64,000 nt of DNA. Source: Trifolium pratense. Lineage: Eukaryota > Streptophyta > Magnoliopsida > Fabales > Fabaceae. Below, in pieces: positions 44,384 to 60,888 of this stretch. How positions within the stretch are numbered: position 1 is the stretch's first letter; each line of letters begins with the position of its first letter. Position numbers and translations under genes: made by a program. The stretch spans positions 48,844,409-48,908,408 of the forward strand of contig NC_060065.1 of the NCBI RefSeq assembly GCF_020283565.1, in the 5' to 3' direction. The notes under the pieces were generated by a model. It did not search any database and had not been told where the DNA came from. It worked only from the letters and a program-made list of their open reading frames with translations.

Positions 44384-45538
44384 GGGTCCAGAAGCTCTCT
44401 TTTTATTTGGAAGGTGACTAATATTGGTTAGGTGGGACAGCTCCAATGAAGTTTCTGGTAATCACGTTATTGAAATTGACATCTTAATCCCCTTTTTTAT
44501 TTAAAAAAACATCCTAATCCTTATAGATTAGTAAATTCGTAATACTATATTTAAGTTCTTTGGGGTGCATTATAAATTCCAACAAGCTGCCCCTTTGGGA
44601 TGGCTTGATTCATGCCTTTATTTGATGTGACAGGATATCGTCACCAAATGTTTTGATAATTAAATCAGACTTTTCTTTCTTTTTTAGATGAAGGATTCTG
44701 GTAATTTCTGGAATTTGACGAAAGATAAATAAAATTTAATTAAAAATTGTTGATTTTTCTTGAATAATTCATCTTAAAAGAAATTTATTAACCATTTTAG
44801 TTTAATCATTTGATTAATTCAATGAGATGTTAAGCAAGTGATTTTAATCTAAGGTCATGTTAGCATATGTCTTGTTGAGAAGTCTTACATCGGATATAAG
44901 ATGGTTTTGACAAGGATTTATAAGTAAGAGATAATCATCACCTTACTAATTTTATAGTATTGAGTTAAACTCAATACTCAATTTTAAGATGTCTCGAGGA
45001 CATATGTTAAGGTATTTAAAATTAAAAAATTACATTTAATAATATAAATGATTTTAATATTTAAAAATAATAATGCAAAATTTTTAAAATACTACATTTA
45101 CATTTCTATAATTCTATACTTTAAACTTTTGGATTATGATTGAATTCAATTCATGGATAACAATGTTGAGTTAATTAAGAATTAATAGCAACATAGTACA
45201 TGATCTAACTAATTCTATCCAACTGGCCTTTTAAAACAATGTCCTGAACAACTGTGATTATTTAAAAGAATAAGATCCATAGATTATGACTTATAGGTTA
45301 ATTGATTAGGCGTTGTATAATTTATGAACTAATCGACTAGAAAGGTATGATTAATCGATTAGAGGATAACTGAAAAACTCGTAATTAGATTAAGTTTTTT
45401 GGTTACACTTAGTTGATAAATTAATTGAATAAATATTTTTTAAAATTAATAATTGGTGTTAATTAATTGATTATTGATTAAGTTATTATAAAAATTAATT
45501 GAATGATTAAGTTAATAATATATTATTAAGGTTGTCAG
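44384..45538. other. Spacer with solo TRIM LTR
   Basis: 44874-45003 (TGTTGAGAAGTCTTACATCGG, GATTTATAAGTAAGAG, CAATACTCAATTTTAAGATG) is a solo LTR of the TRIM family also found at 21343-21590 and in the beta-amylase gene. The rest is AT-rich, with GATTAATCGATTAG-type simple repeats at 45300-45500. Confidence 0.5.
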
Positions 45539-46277
45539 TAGGGTTGGGAATGGGTCAGGCGGCCTACAGGGGCCTTCGGCCTGACCTATATAAGTCTGGT
45601 CTAGCCTGGTTATTAAAAATGTCAGGCTTAGGCTTTGAAAACGATCTGTTTACATAAATAGGTCAGACTTAGACTTCTAAAAAGGCCTACGAAGCCTGAT
45701 ATGCCGGTCTGTTTATAATAATTATTATTTATATCTTATAAAAAAAATATTATTTATATAAATACAAAATATCAGAGAAATTTTTTTTTTTAACAAAACA
45801 GAGAAAATATATTTGTTTTTATATTTCGCGCATATAAATTAAAAATAGAAACCATACCTCCATTTCATCTCTCATTCTCTCGAGCAAGTAGCAACTCATC
45901 CTATATTTTGGTTGTTGGCTTGTTGCTGACTACACTTAGCAAACAATTTGTATTATGGCGACTTTGTCGTAATCGTATTTGTTATTTTATTAGTTTTTAA
46001 TTATTGTGCTAATGATATTATTAGCTTTTTCTTAATGTTGTAGAAATTATAAAAATTCAAATGTGAACTTTTTAAGGCCTATTTAAAAAAGACTATATAG
46101 AGAAGCTTTAATGTAATACAAGCTTTTAAATAGGCTACAAGGCTAGGCCAGACTTTTAAAAGGCTCAGGTCAGGCAAAAAAAAAAAACATTTGATAGGCC
46201 GCAAGCCAGGCTCAGGCCTGAAGAAAAATCGTAGGCCAGGTTTAGGCCTATCAAGGTCTGGCCTGTTCTCAACCCTA
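45539..46277. mobile_element. hAT-type non-autonomous element, 739 bp (copy 2)
   Basis: Starts TAGGGTTGGGAATGGGTCAG and ends GGCCTGTTCTCAACCCTA. GTTGTCAG stands at 45531-45538 and again at 46278-46285, a perfect 8-bp target duplication typical of hAT insertion. GC-rich ends with many GGCCTG / CAGGCC words enclose an AT-rich core with no transposase. Homologous to 14093-14664. Confidence 0.85.
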
Positions 46278-47231
46278 GTTGTCAGGTAAGTAAATAGTTA
46301 ATCAGTACCTAGGGATAACCGATTAAATGAAATTGGTAGCTAATAAATAGAAGAAGAAAATTGGTCAAAAAAATTGATGTATTTAATCTAAATTTTTTAT
46401 TAAATATATCAATATTCGCTTATATTACGGGACATATAGAATACTTATTAATAATGTTTAGTGATAGTGTGAGATGACTAGTTCAACTAGTTTGAACTAG
46501 GGGTGAAAGAAGTTAAAGAGTAAAGCTTTAAAGTTCAAGTATTAATACTGAATTACCCTAACTAGACATTTTTGTTAAGATGCATATCTTGTATCTTTGA
46601 GAATGACGCACATCTTTGTGTTGTTTGTTTTTGTGGTTGCTTGCACATCATATGTGCGGATAGTCGCTTGATTGAAATGATCAGACATTTTCTCCTACTT
46701 TTGACATTAGAACGAATTATATTATTGATATAAAATAAACTTGCTTTTGCCGATTGCACTCGGATAGCTACCTGGACCGTCCTGGAATGGGAAAAATAAA
46801 TTAGATAGACTGAACTTGGGCCTTATTTGGAAAGCCGGGAGAAGGTGGCAATTCCAAGCCAGGGCTGAAAATAAATATAATCCACCAAAATGTTTTGCAT
46901 GCATGATCATCTTTTTTTTTTTTTTTTTCTTTCATGCATGATCATCTTAGATGCATGGAGATCCTGAGTATTGTTGGCATTTAGGTTATTGGACTTTGAA
47001 ATTCAACTGAATAACCATTCGTTGATGGGAGTTTCTTTTGTGGTCTTGAGTAGTAAATGAGTAGGGGATGATGTTTGAGAAACTCATGGGATGACAAAAA
47101 AAGCTCCCTTTGTTGATTCAAACTTGCCAATATAAAACTTGGGCCATTACTTACAAAAACATGTAAAGGCCATAACAGAAAGCCCAAAAAAATAGGCAAC
47201 TAACAAACTAAACTTATAAACTAAAAATATA
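46278..47231. other. Spacer
   Basis: No gene supported. Includes a T tract at 46912-46929 flanked by two copies of ATGCATGATCATCTT, a small direct repeat. Confidence 0.4.
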
Positions 47232-47482
47232 GATGTTTTCTCTCTCCAACCCCGTGAATTTTTTATCCCCTAAATTTCCATTTTTGTCCTTAAAAAAACT
47301 TCGGTTCGTAGAAACCGAAGTTTTTTTTTTGCCTTGAAAACAAATTTCGGTTTCTAAAAATCGAAATTTACTCTGAATTTGCACTAGTAAAAATTCGGTT
47401 TCTGCGAACCGAATTTTTCTGCAAGGGCAAAATTAAAATATTGGGGGTATAAAAGATTCACGGAATGAGAAGAGAAAACATC
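47232..47482. mobile_element. Mutator-type MITE with three internal palindromes, 251 bp
   Basis: Ends GATGTTTTCTCTCTCC and AGAAGAGAAAACATC are inverted repeats that continue with CCCGTGAATTTTTTATCCCC facing GGGGGTATAAAAGATTCACGG. AAAAATATA at 47223-47231 and AAAAATACA at 47483-47491 form a 9-bp target duplication with one mismatch. Inside are three near-palindromes around TTCGGTT...AACCGAA (about 47299-47322, 47345-47367, 47396-47418). Confidence 0.72.
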
Positions 47483-48277
47483 AAAAATACACCCGTAAGG
47501 TTTGCTTGTCACAGAGAAACTAACAGGAGGAGATTGTCTCCGATGTAAATTTTTCTCCCATGAAATCCCAACTCTCCATTTTTATGTAATTACTTTATTG
47601 ATTAAAAATTAAATATAACAAAAGATAATAATGGGCACTTTATTCTCTTAGTGTGATTGTCACCGGAAACAATTCATTCTCGAAACTAACTCATGGTTCT
47701 GATTAAAGGGTCATCTAACAATGTCTATGCATATTTAAAAATAATTAATTAATTAATAGAGAAACTATAAATTTTATAATAATTTTTTATTAATATATTT
47801 AATTAGTGTGCTAGCATTTAACATTACCTTAGATTAAAAGACAATAGCCGTTTTATGAAAGCCAAAATTGAGCCATACTCAGTAACATCAAAACAATTTC
47901 CTCTAATGTCATCAACCACAGCATTGCAATCCAACTCAATAGTAAATCAATGGAGTGATTATTTAACTTTTGAGTTAAGTAAAAAAAAAAAAAAACACAA
48001 AAATTTAACCAAAGAGTGATTATTATTAAAATAAAGTGGTAGGGACATCTCAGTAATTAAATTTACAAGGCCAGCTCACAAAGATGCTTACCCCATCATG
48101 CCCCCATCCTTAATCAAAAAACATCATCACTCACTTCCCTCAGTAAAAAACAAAGTATCAAAAAGTAAAAAAATTGTCAGATCCACAACAACCCCACCAA
48201 CAAATTTTCCCACTTTCTTCAATTCCCAGTACAATAATCATCATAATCAATAATCAACAAAAACAAAAAATGCCAAT
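47483..48277. other. Spacer and 3' region of the proline-rich gene
   Basis: No feature recognised in 47483-48050; the last 200 bases are the presumed 3' UTR of the minus-strand gene. Confidence 0.4.
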
Positions 48278-48751
48278 CTAGAAAATAGCATGTACAGGAC
48301 CTGGACTCACTAACGCCGAACCAGGCGTAGTAGGTGTGGGCGGCTCCGCCACACTCTGCGCCGGAGGTGGCGGAGGAGACTGCATCAATGGTGGCGTTGG
48401 AGGAGGAGGAGCAGTGTTAGAGCTAGAATCAGGCGGAGGAGGAGGAGTATTGGAGCTGGAGCTGGAATCAGGCGACGGAGGAGGAGGTGTTGGATTTGTT
48501 ACCGGTGGTGATTCTGATTGTGCTGGAGGAGCTGGTGGAGAAATGGGATTTTCCGGAGAATAAGGAGGAGAATTGAAATTGGGTGTCGGGAAATTCCCAG
48601 AAGAAGAACTGCAAGATTCATCTGAGCATTTAGTGTTGTTGTTGTTACTGTGACGGTGGCGTAAGAGACCAAATCCTAAGATCAGACCTGTAACAACTAA
48701 AGCAGTAACAATGAAGATGAAGATCTTTGTTGCTTTACCCACGTAACACAT
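48278..48751 (-). CDS. Small single-pass membrane protein with extracellular proline-rich region
   Basis: Single exon; ATG at 48751 gives 157 residues (upstream frame continues but has no ATG). Order: short basic cytosolic head MCYVGKATK, one membrane span of about 22 residues (IFIFIVTALVVTGLILGFGLL), RHRHSNNNNTKC, then about 110 residues rich in Pro/Ser with PPPPP, SPPAPPAQS and TPPPPSP motifs resembling extensin/arabinogalactan glycomodules. It ends PGPVHAIF. The polarity suggests a signal-anchored cell-surface proline-rich protein. I do not recognise a named family. A TATATAAG-like box is about 210 bases upstream on the minus strand. Confidence 0.8.
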   Translation of the reverse strand: MCYVGKATKIFIFIVTALVVTGLILGFGLLRHRHSNNNNTKCSDESCSSSSGNFPTPNFNSPPYSPENPISPPAPPAQSESPPVTNPTPPPPSPDSSSSSNTPPPPPDSSSNTAPPPPTPPLMQSPPPPPAQSVAEPPTPTTPGSALVSPGPVHAIF

Positions 48752-50483
48752 TTTGATTTTTCCTCTGAACTTGTTCTGCAAGATGTAGAGTTGAGAAAAT
48801 AGTGGGGACTCTGTTTCTGAAATTTAGTATCTATCTGTTTTTTTGTTTGTTTTGGAGAGAGATAAGAGTGTGGGGTTTATGGGTTGTTTTTCGTCTTTTT
48901 CTCATGGTGTTATGAGAGTGTGCATATCAAAGACCTTTGTTACTGGTTGTTCTAACTGGCTTATATAAATTAGGGGCTATATATTGAGTTGGAGACACGT
49001 GATGGGTAATTTAAGTGAAATGCGACGACGAGTATTGGTAATGCCCAAATAAGGACCAAGGTCAAGGACGCTTTGCACTTTACTACTGCCCAGTGCCCAC
49101 AGTGTGCCATAAATAAGAGGTTTATAGTGACAGCCCATGTTAACCTACTTTAATTCTGCCCATTAACATTAGCCATTTTTCTTTGTAAAAAAAAAAAAAA
49201 AACATTAGCTACCAATTTTTAGTTGGTTCAGTGGTGATTGTCACTGAATTTGGTAGGGAGGATCACGGTTCATCTCCCGCAACTACAATTAGGAGTCAGC
49301 ATATTAAGCCACTAGGTTTGCTCTAGTAGTGAGAGATTTGGATAGTATACTAGAGGTCCTAAGTTCGATTCACAGCTCATTGTAAAAAAAAATTGAGTCT
49401 GTCTAAGTAATTTATAAGAAAAAAATTAAATTTTTATTATTATAAGCAAAATAAACCAATTCTTATTATGCTTAAAATTTATTTTTACTCATTCTCATTG
49501 CATTTTATTTGTTTTCTCTCATATTTTTCTCATAATCAATAACCAATAAAAACTATTTTTATATTTCCTATTAAATTTATTTTAATAAAAACACAAAAAA
49601 AAAATATGCTTCAAATTATTTTGTTTTGTTTTTCTTAATAAGTGTGAAAAAAATTCTTATAATTTGAGATAGAGAAAGTAATTGATCGCACAAATTTCAA
49701 GAGGATGAGTTGATATGTGACTTCTTAACATGTATTATAAGGATGCATGTTTCTAAAAACATATACCAGCCAATGTTATGCTACTGTCATTTTTTTTAGA
49801 AAAATACTACTTAAGCAAAAAACCTACACCAAATACCTACACATAGTCGTGTGAATGGAGCGGAAAAAAGAAAGGAATATGACAACGACAAGCGTGACTG
49901 GGGCGGCAGTGGTTTGGCTTAGTCGTGTGTGCCTGACTGAGGCGGCGCGCGGAAGGAATTACACGATAGGGGAAGAAGATACACATTGAGCTTGGAAACC
50001 TAATTTTAAATTTTTAATTACTCTTAGATTAGTAAAGGAAAAAAAAAAAAGACTTATTAAATCAATGGGTTGCTGCCTGCTTATTTCATTTTGTTCATAA
50101 ATGTTGATAAACATTAGTAGTACTTCATTTTCACTTTGTCCTGAAGAATAACAATGGTTGATTTGATAATGATACATAGACAGGATGAAGTTGAATATTC
50201 TGGCAAGTAATAAGGATTTGGTACTATGCAGGGCAATGTATGTATTTGTTATCGGGGTCCATTTGACATGATGAGGAAATGGGAATCTATGGTGAACGAG
50301 GATGATTCACAAGTTAAAATATTGTTTGAACTTTGTAGCAACCGTTAAAAGCGGAAGCTGTCAATATAGAGAATTGAGCTTGACAGATATGCATGTTTGC
50401 CACGTCAAGCTCCGTGATAGGGGTGTCTTCCTGTTCTAGTTACCTGACCCAACAGTGACCCGCCCTTAATGCGTTCGTAACTA
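48752..50483. other. Promoter of the proline-rich gene, then spacer with SINE-like copy
   Basis: 48752-48970 is the leader and promoter of the preceding gene. 49221-49315 is a SINE-like copy (GTGGTGATTGTCACTGAA, GGTAGGGAGGATCACGGTTC). The remainder has no supported gene. Confidence 0.5.
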
Positions 50484-50606
50484 CTCTATCCGTCCCAAAA
50501 TATAAGTAAAAATAAGTCAAAAAAATTTGATATATTTGGTTAAAAATTTGAACCAAATACATTCATTTTTTCAACCGACTTTTATTTATATTTTGGGACG
50601 GAGAAG
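50484..50606. mobile_element. Stowaway MITE, 123 bp
   Basis: Ends CTCTATCCGTCCCAAAATATAA and TTATATTTTGGGACGGAGAAG are inverted repeats with the classic Stowaway terminus, flanked by TA at 50482-50483 and 50607-50608. Confidence 0.85.
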
Positions 50607-52273
50607 TACATTGGTGGTGTGTGACTACGTGTATACTCTACTCGGAGAATGAAACATCCAATTGAAAGAAAAAAAATTGAGAGAATAATATGGAATAGAA
50701 AAATTGGAGAGGATTCATTCTCCTCTAATTTGGGTATACATTTCTTGCTGAAATATTTTCCTATAGTAGAAATAGATATACACCTCAGACGATTTAAAAT
50801 TTAAATTTTGATTTCAGCCTTTCATTTAAAAAGTTGTAATTGCTTGTCGCATTTAGATATAACACAATTACAATAGGAAATCATGTTCAAATTGAATCTC
50901 TACTGTTCTTTTTCTCCTATTATCCCGGCTGCTTTTCGTCAAATGATTGATAGTAAAATAAATAATTTTAAAAAGAAAAAAAAAACATAAATGAACGGTT
51001 GAGATGATGACAACACATGCAACAGTAGAGGTAGGGGTAATTCCATCTCCCAACAAGCTCGAGCTCTCCCAATTTTTTTGATATTTTTAAGGATTAGTTT
51101 ATGACAAATATGAGATTTTTAAGTGTTAGTTTGAGACAAATTGATATTTTTTGTTCAAAACTGAAATTTTATCCATACTTTATAAATTTTATGGCTCCGC
51201 CACTGAATAGAAGATGACCTGAAGAGGATCTAGATCCAATCATATTCCCTCTACTTCGTTGGTTTCCAAATAACAAAACTAATCAATTAATTTACACAAA
51301 AACTCTTAGAACCTTAAGTCCACAATAATAGTAGAGTTTTACAATATATAAACATGTACATGTATATACGACAATACACAACGACTAATCTTTGTGGTAA
51401 ACACAAGAATCTTGGGGGAGAAAAGGGAGTGAAATTTAAGAAGGTTATTTTTGACATAATACTAAATTGTAGGATTTGTGTTTAAAGGAATTCAATTAAA
51501 AGAAATTGTAGTAGAGTAGAGTAATTTAAATGCCGGTCTGTTGTTTATTTTGTTATGTTTGTTGAGTTTTTTTTGAAGAAATTAAATTAGTCAATTCAAA
51601 TTGACACCACAGAAAATTGAACTTGAGACTTTAAGGAGGAACATACTTTCAGTCTTCAGATCTCAAGTCAATGACTAATAACTAATGTGGGACTAATTGA
51701 CCAAGTGTGGTCTATATAAATAAGAAGGCACTATAACAGAAAGAGTAGTGATAATTTTTCATTCAATCATTTTCATATCTATTATCTCTATATTAAAAGT
51801 GTGTTTCTCTTCCCCATCAAATTGGAGTAGTACAATCTGTATTATAGGGGGTATGATTAACATATATTTTCATTCTAAAATGCCAATATCGATTGATCAT
51901 AATCTACTTGAGGACTTCTCAAATTAAAGTCCATTTAAGTGAAGCCCAATTAAGAATCAAAGCCCAAAGCGTTTTTTCTCGTTTTATAAAAAAAGAGGTC
52001 GGCATAAATAGAAAAGAAGCACATGAAGAAACACGAGTGAAAAAGGACAGTGACGGTTTAGAAGCTCTCTCTTCTATATTATCTTTGATCATTGGTCCAA
52101 GAAACAAGAACCAACACTGTCCACTTCTCTTTATTATTTTCTCCACCTCAAATTTGGTCCATATATATATTACTATAACAATAATCTAAGACCTATGCAT
52201 TGAACCAATTAAGGTTCATACATGTAATCAGCAATATTAATAATTAGTGGGAGTAATATTGTTGATTAGAAGA
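50607..52273. other. Spacer and beta-amylase upstream region
   Basis: About 51060-51205 (TTTTTAAGTGTTAGTTTGAGAC, GGCTCCGCCACTG) is a retroelement-like fragment related to 17640-17840. 51900-52273 is the likely leader/promoter of the beta-amylase gene; an open frame there lacks recognisable motifs. Confidence 0.45.
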
Positions 52274-56897
<4,624 letters not shown>

Positions 56898-57759
56898 AAA
56901 TGTATATGAAAAGGAAATGATTGATCAATAATAAAATCAGAGACGAAACAACTTCAGATATCTGCCTCCTTTATGTGTTATCATCTTGAATTTCAAACCA
57001 GAATTTGCACACTAAGAATATATATAGGTAAAGAATTTGAATTTGTGCGACAATGAAATAAAAAAATTACTAATACTTAATAGCATTATGTCAGTATCAC
57101 AATTCCATGATCAATTTTGCAGAGTAACTGTTAACTACAACTTTTATCTAGCAGTTAATCAATAATGTGTAACCAAACCATAAGAGCATCTATGTTTTGA
57201 AACCGAATGCAATAAGAATAATGCCGATAAACATTTACGAAGTAACATCTCACACCTCTCGCAAACCAACTCTCTCGTATCCGCCAACAAATCTAATAGA
57301 CAAATATGCATATGATATTTTATTGAATTTAAACAAGTTGTAGAAACTTATATTACTCAACTGAATGCTTAAATTAACAACTTATTTTACCTTCTTCCTT
57401 TATGATCATTTGTGCAAAATGCACATGACCTCTTATATTTCAAAAGCTCATGGCTTAGCTCCCTTTGCTGCTACAATAATATGTTCACTACCTGCAAAAA
57501 AGCAACAGGTATATATATAATACAAACTTGAAATTCAACACGCCAAAGGACAAACTATGTATGGATGTTTGTGATGTTATATGCTGAATAGCGGCACAAT
57601 TTCATGGATTTTACTTTACACCATAAGAAATTGTAGCTCATTGGTGCAATAACTTTTGGCAACTAAAATACTAAGCAAAATGTAATCATAGTTGCAAGTT
57701 GCAACACACAAGATAGACTACAAACTATTTTTGTCAATCATTACGAGGCTTAGATACTA
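56898..57759. other. Beta-amylase 3' region and spacer
   Basis: 3' UTR of the beta-amylase gene followed by AT-rich sequence. About 57445-57497, read on the minus strand, resembles a terminal exon (acceptor TTTTTTGCAG, then SEHIIVAAKGAKP and stop), but no partner exon is visible. Confidence 0.45.
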
Positions 57760-57848
57760 CTACTCCGGCCTTATTTATAAGTCAAATTCTCACCAAAAAA
57801 ATATAGTTGAATTTGGTAACTTTTGCTTATAAATAAGACCGGAGGGAG
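57760..57848. mobile_element. Stowaway MITE, 89 bp
   Basis: CTACTCCGGCCTTATTTATAA faces TTATAAATAAGACCGGAGGGAG; flanking TA at 57758-57759 and 57849-57850. Confidence 0.8.
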
Positions 57849-58214
57849 TATCAATAGATAAACTACGAACTAGGGATATGGAGGGCACTCCCACACCCTC
57901 TAACTTTATCCCCGTTCCCCGCGCAGCAGCGGGGGTAATTATCCCCTCCCCTAAATACCATTGGAAGGACAACCTCCCCTACCCTGCAGAAAAAAATCTA
58001 CGCATGTGGAAATAACTCTCCCTTGCAATAATCATTGATTAATTGTGACAAGTTTGGAAATAACTCCCTCTTCTTCCTAATTTAAACCAATTTTGCAGTA
58101 GAAATTACAGCATAGTGCTTCCCACAACTAACGAAATTCAAATTGAAACCGTGAAAGAGGTGGAAGAAGAAACCTACACTGTCTTCACAATTGCCAAAAT
58201 CGATTTTTAGAAAG

Positions 58215-58224
58215 AAAAAAAAAA
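58215..58224 (-). terminator. Pol III T-run terminator of tRNA-Ala
   Basis: Ten T residues on the minus strand starting ten bases downstream of the tRNA 3' end. Confidence 0.8.
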
Positions 58225-58233
58225 GTACAAATG

Positions 58234-58306
58234 TGGAGATGCGGGGTATCGATCCCCGTACCTCTCGCATGCTAAGCGAGCGCTCTACCATCTGAGCTAC
58301 ATCCCC
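58234..58306 (-). tRNA. tRNA-Ala(AGC): tRNA-Ala (anticodon AGC)
   Basis: Read on the minus strand, 73 bases fold as a standard tRNA: acceptor GGGGATG with CATCTCC (one G-U pair) and discriminator A, D arm GCTCAGATGGTAGAGC, anticodon stem CTCGC/GCGAG with loop TTAGCAT (AGC), and T arm CGGGGATCGATACCCCG. The internal A-box (TAGCTCAGATGG) and B-box (GGATCGATACC) are intact. No intron and no encoded CCA. A run of T on the transcribed strand (58215-58224) about 10 bases beyond the 3' end is a pol III terminator. Confidence 0.97.
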
Positions 58307-58484
58307 TTGTGTTCATGCTTCTATCCTGTTCTTTATATCAATTGTAAAACCTGCTTTAAGTATCCCATGATTTTTCTTTTTTTTTTGCATTAGAAAATAC
58401 ATCAACCAAATAATACTAATGAATGATAAGCAAGTTTTCGTTTATTGAAGAAAATACATTCATTTTTTTTATTTTTGATTGATA

Positions 58485-58615
58485 CTCCATTCAGACACAA
58501 ATATAAGAAAAAATGCATTTTTTAGATTCATTGAATAATGGATGTATCTAGCATACCTCCATTATTCAACGAATCTAAAAAGTGTATTTTTTCTTATATT
58601 TGTGTCCGAAGGAAG
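58485..58615. mobile_element. Stowaway-type MITE, 131 bp
   Basis: CTCCATTCAGACACAAATATAAG faces CTTATATTTGTGTCCGAAGGAAG with further inverted pairing of AGATTCATTGAATAATGGA. TA flanks at 58483-58484 and 58616-58617. Confidence 0.8.
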
Positions 58616-59792
58616 TATTAACTTTCTGATTTTCAATGGTCTATTAAAGTGTCCGACTAATAATTGTTCCAACCAAGAATCAAAATCAGATTCTTTCAAA
58701 CAATTTGCTCAACTTATTAACTCCTTGAACTCAATGATTTGGTTAAAGAAAATATCATTTATGTTAACTATATTAGCTGATTAGTTATATAATTGTTTCA
58801 ATTAAAAATCAAACTCGAGCTTTTCTAAATAATTCCTCGCTTATTAACTACTTGAAAAAAGTACCATTTCTACAGCTTTATAATTCATCTGATTAGTTAT
58901 TTTTCTGGAGTATCAAACTGAAATTTAAAATAAATGCAAGAGAGTAGATCTTAAATTAAGATTTTATGTTTAAATAAATAGGCCTATTGGATTCTCATTA
59001 GACACATCATAGGTTTATGCAATTATTTTTTTGTTGAGAAAAATATCTTTGCACAATGTTATTGTTAAGTCAAGATTTAACCGAATAAACCAATTAATCC
59101 TATCCTATGTTACATAACATTAGCAATTAAATTGAAACCCTTAAAAACGTATGAAATTAAAGTGGAACTTGACATAAATTAAATGGTAGGGGTCAATGAG
59201 CTTCACTAAATGACGGATCGTTCGGAAGAATTCGAATTCGATTATTAAGATCATGTGTAATTATTTTATATATACTGAACTGTGGACCTTTATACCAAGA
59301 TCAACGCTAATCACCATTGTACTAACTAACGATTGGTTGAGTGGTCTATTTTAAAGTGTGAAATAATTAAGTAATATTAACCGTTAATTAATAAATAAAA
59401 AAGACTCTTGATTTTCTCAATTTACATTTTAATCACTTTACTACTTTTTTTTAAATGGTCAAAGTTAATAAGTAATTGTTAGTATTAGTTTTTTCACCTT
59501 GTCACAACTTAAACTCTAGACCTTTACTCATTAACTCATCTTACCCTTAGTTCAAATCAGTTGAATTACCCACCCCACAATACTACTCTTAATTTTTTCA
59601 TTTTACACTTCATTCACTTTAAAGAATTCATATTCCAACATATTATCCCCTAAGTTGATGGTATATAGTGTATGCTTTAAACCTAGCTAAAAGTGATCTC
59701 ATGTTTGAATCATTCCACAATAGATGATGAAATTGAATTTATAAATTAGTCGACAATTATACCGAATATTAGCATAACTCAAAATATACTAA
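58616..59792. other. Spacer
   Basis: AT-rich. 59275-59340 is a fragment of the SINE-like family (CTAATCACCATTGTACTAACTAACGATTGG, minus strand). No gene. Confidence 0.45.
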
Positions 59793-60003
59793 GGACTCGT
59801 TTGGTCCGGCTTTTTTTAGAGCTTATGCAAACAGTTAATGCAATTTTTATATATTATTATAAGTTTGTCAATGTAGTTTATGATAAAATAGATTATAAAA
59901 TTATAATTTTCACTAATGAGAACTTATAAAATTGCATAAAACCTAATTTATATTACATAAACTGTTTGCATAAGCTCTAAAAAAAGCTGGGCCAAATAAA
60001 CCC
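59793..60003. mobile_element. PIF/Harbinger-type MITE, 211 bp
   Basis: GGACTCGTTTGGTCCGGC with TTTTTTTAGAGCTTATGCAAACAG faces CTGTTTGCATAAGCTCTAAAAAAAGC with GGGCCAAATAAACCC. Flanking TAA at 59790-59792 and 60004-60006 is a 3-bp target duplication. Confidence 0.8.
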
Positions 60004-60387
60004 TAATAACATATGTCCAAAAGATTATTTGCGCCCAAAAGAAAAGAAAAATAGTCTATATAAGTTTAGTTCGGTTGCTAAGAATATAATAATATGTATA
60101 GTGGTTTGAATTTCGCACACTTCAGGTATACATCTTAACACATGAAATTTTAATGACTAGACTTACTAAACAAAATAAATAAATAAATACTTCATGTGTG
60201 TCTATGAAGAAAATTCGGTTAAGAACCCACTATATATTTCCCACAAATTCCCGAATACAGATTAGTCGTCTCATTACTAACGGCGGTATAAACTTCTTAA
60301 AATATTATTAATATAAAAAAAATACTAGTAAGTAAAATAAAAGACATTGGTACGTTGATGGCGGATACACATCATCATTCTCCCCAC

Positions 60388-60432
<45 letters not shown>

Positions 60433-60861
60433 ATTCAACGCACCGTTGTCTCTCTCTGTTCTGTTCTCTGTGACGTGACGTCCCTTTCTCCATCTTTCAA
60501 ACAACAACAACATTCAACAAGTAACAACTTCTTCAACTTCAACCTCAAATTCATCATCTATTATTCATTTATATTGTTAATTTGTTAGTACATCTAAAAA
60601 CACAACACAATACCTACATTGTCCAACCAAACCTTAAAAAACGTTTCAACAAATTCAACCCTTTTCTTCATACTTGTGTTTCTCCAATCACACACGTACA
60701 TTCTCATTTCATCATTCATCCCTTGTTCTACACGGAACCCAAATTTCGCCTATTCTTCTCTACAAGGTGCATTCATTAATCAATCTGTTATTATTAATCA
60801 ATTAATTAAGAGTTAAAACGAAAATTCGATGAGATGAAACGGAGATTATGCATCTTTGTTC
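60004..60861 (+). other. Formin upstream region and leader, with CT repeat and uORFs
   Basis: A TC microsatellite at about 60391-60430 lies in the probable 5' leader. Just before the main start, two short upstream frames begin at 60829 (ATGAGATGA) and 60834 (22 codons, ending TAG at about 60902), the latter overlapping the candidate start codons of the formin. Confidence 0.6.
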
Positions 60862-60888
60862 ATGAATTTATTAAAAGGAACAAGACAA

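Noticed and set aside
46562..47199. Minus-strand open frames near 46.6-47.2 kb
   Set aside because: No family resemblance, disrupted by T tracts and direct repeats; treated as spacer.
51893..52189. Open frame upstream of beta-amylase
   Set aside because: No recognisable domain and no splice link in phase to the beta-amylase exons; probably leader or promoter sequence.
57445..57497. Terminal exon of a minus-strand gene (SEHIIVAAKGAKP)
   Set aside because: An acceptor and stop are present but no upstream exon can be found before the tRNA and Stowaway elements; too short to support alone.
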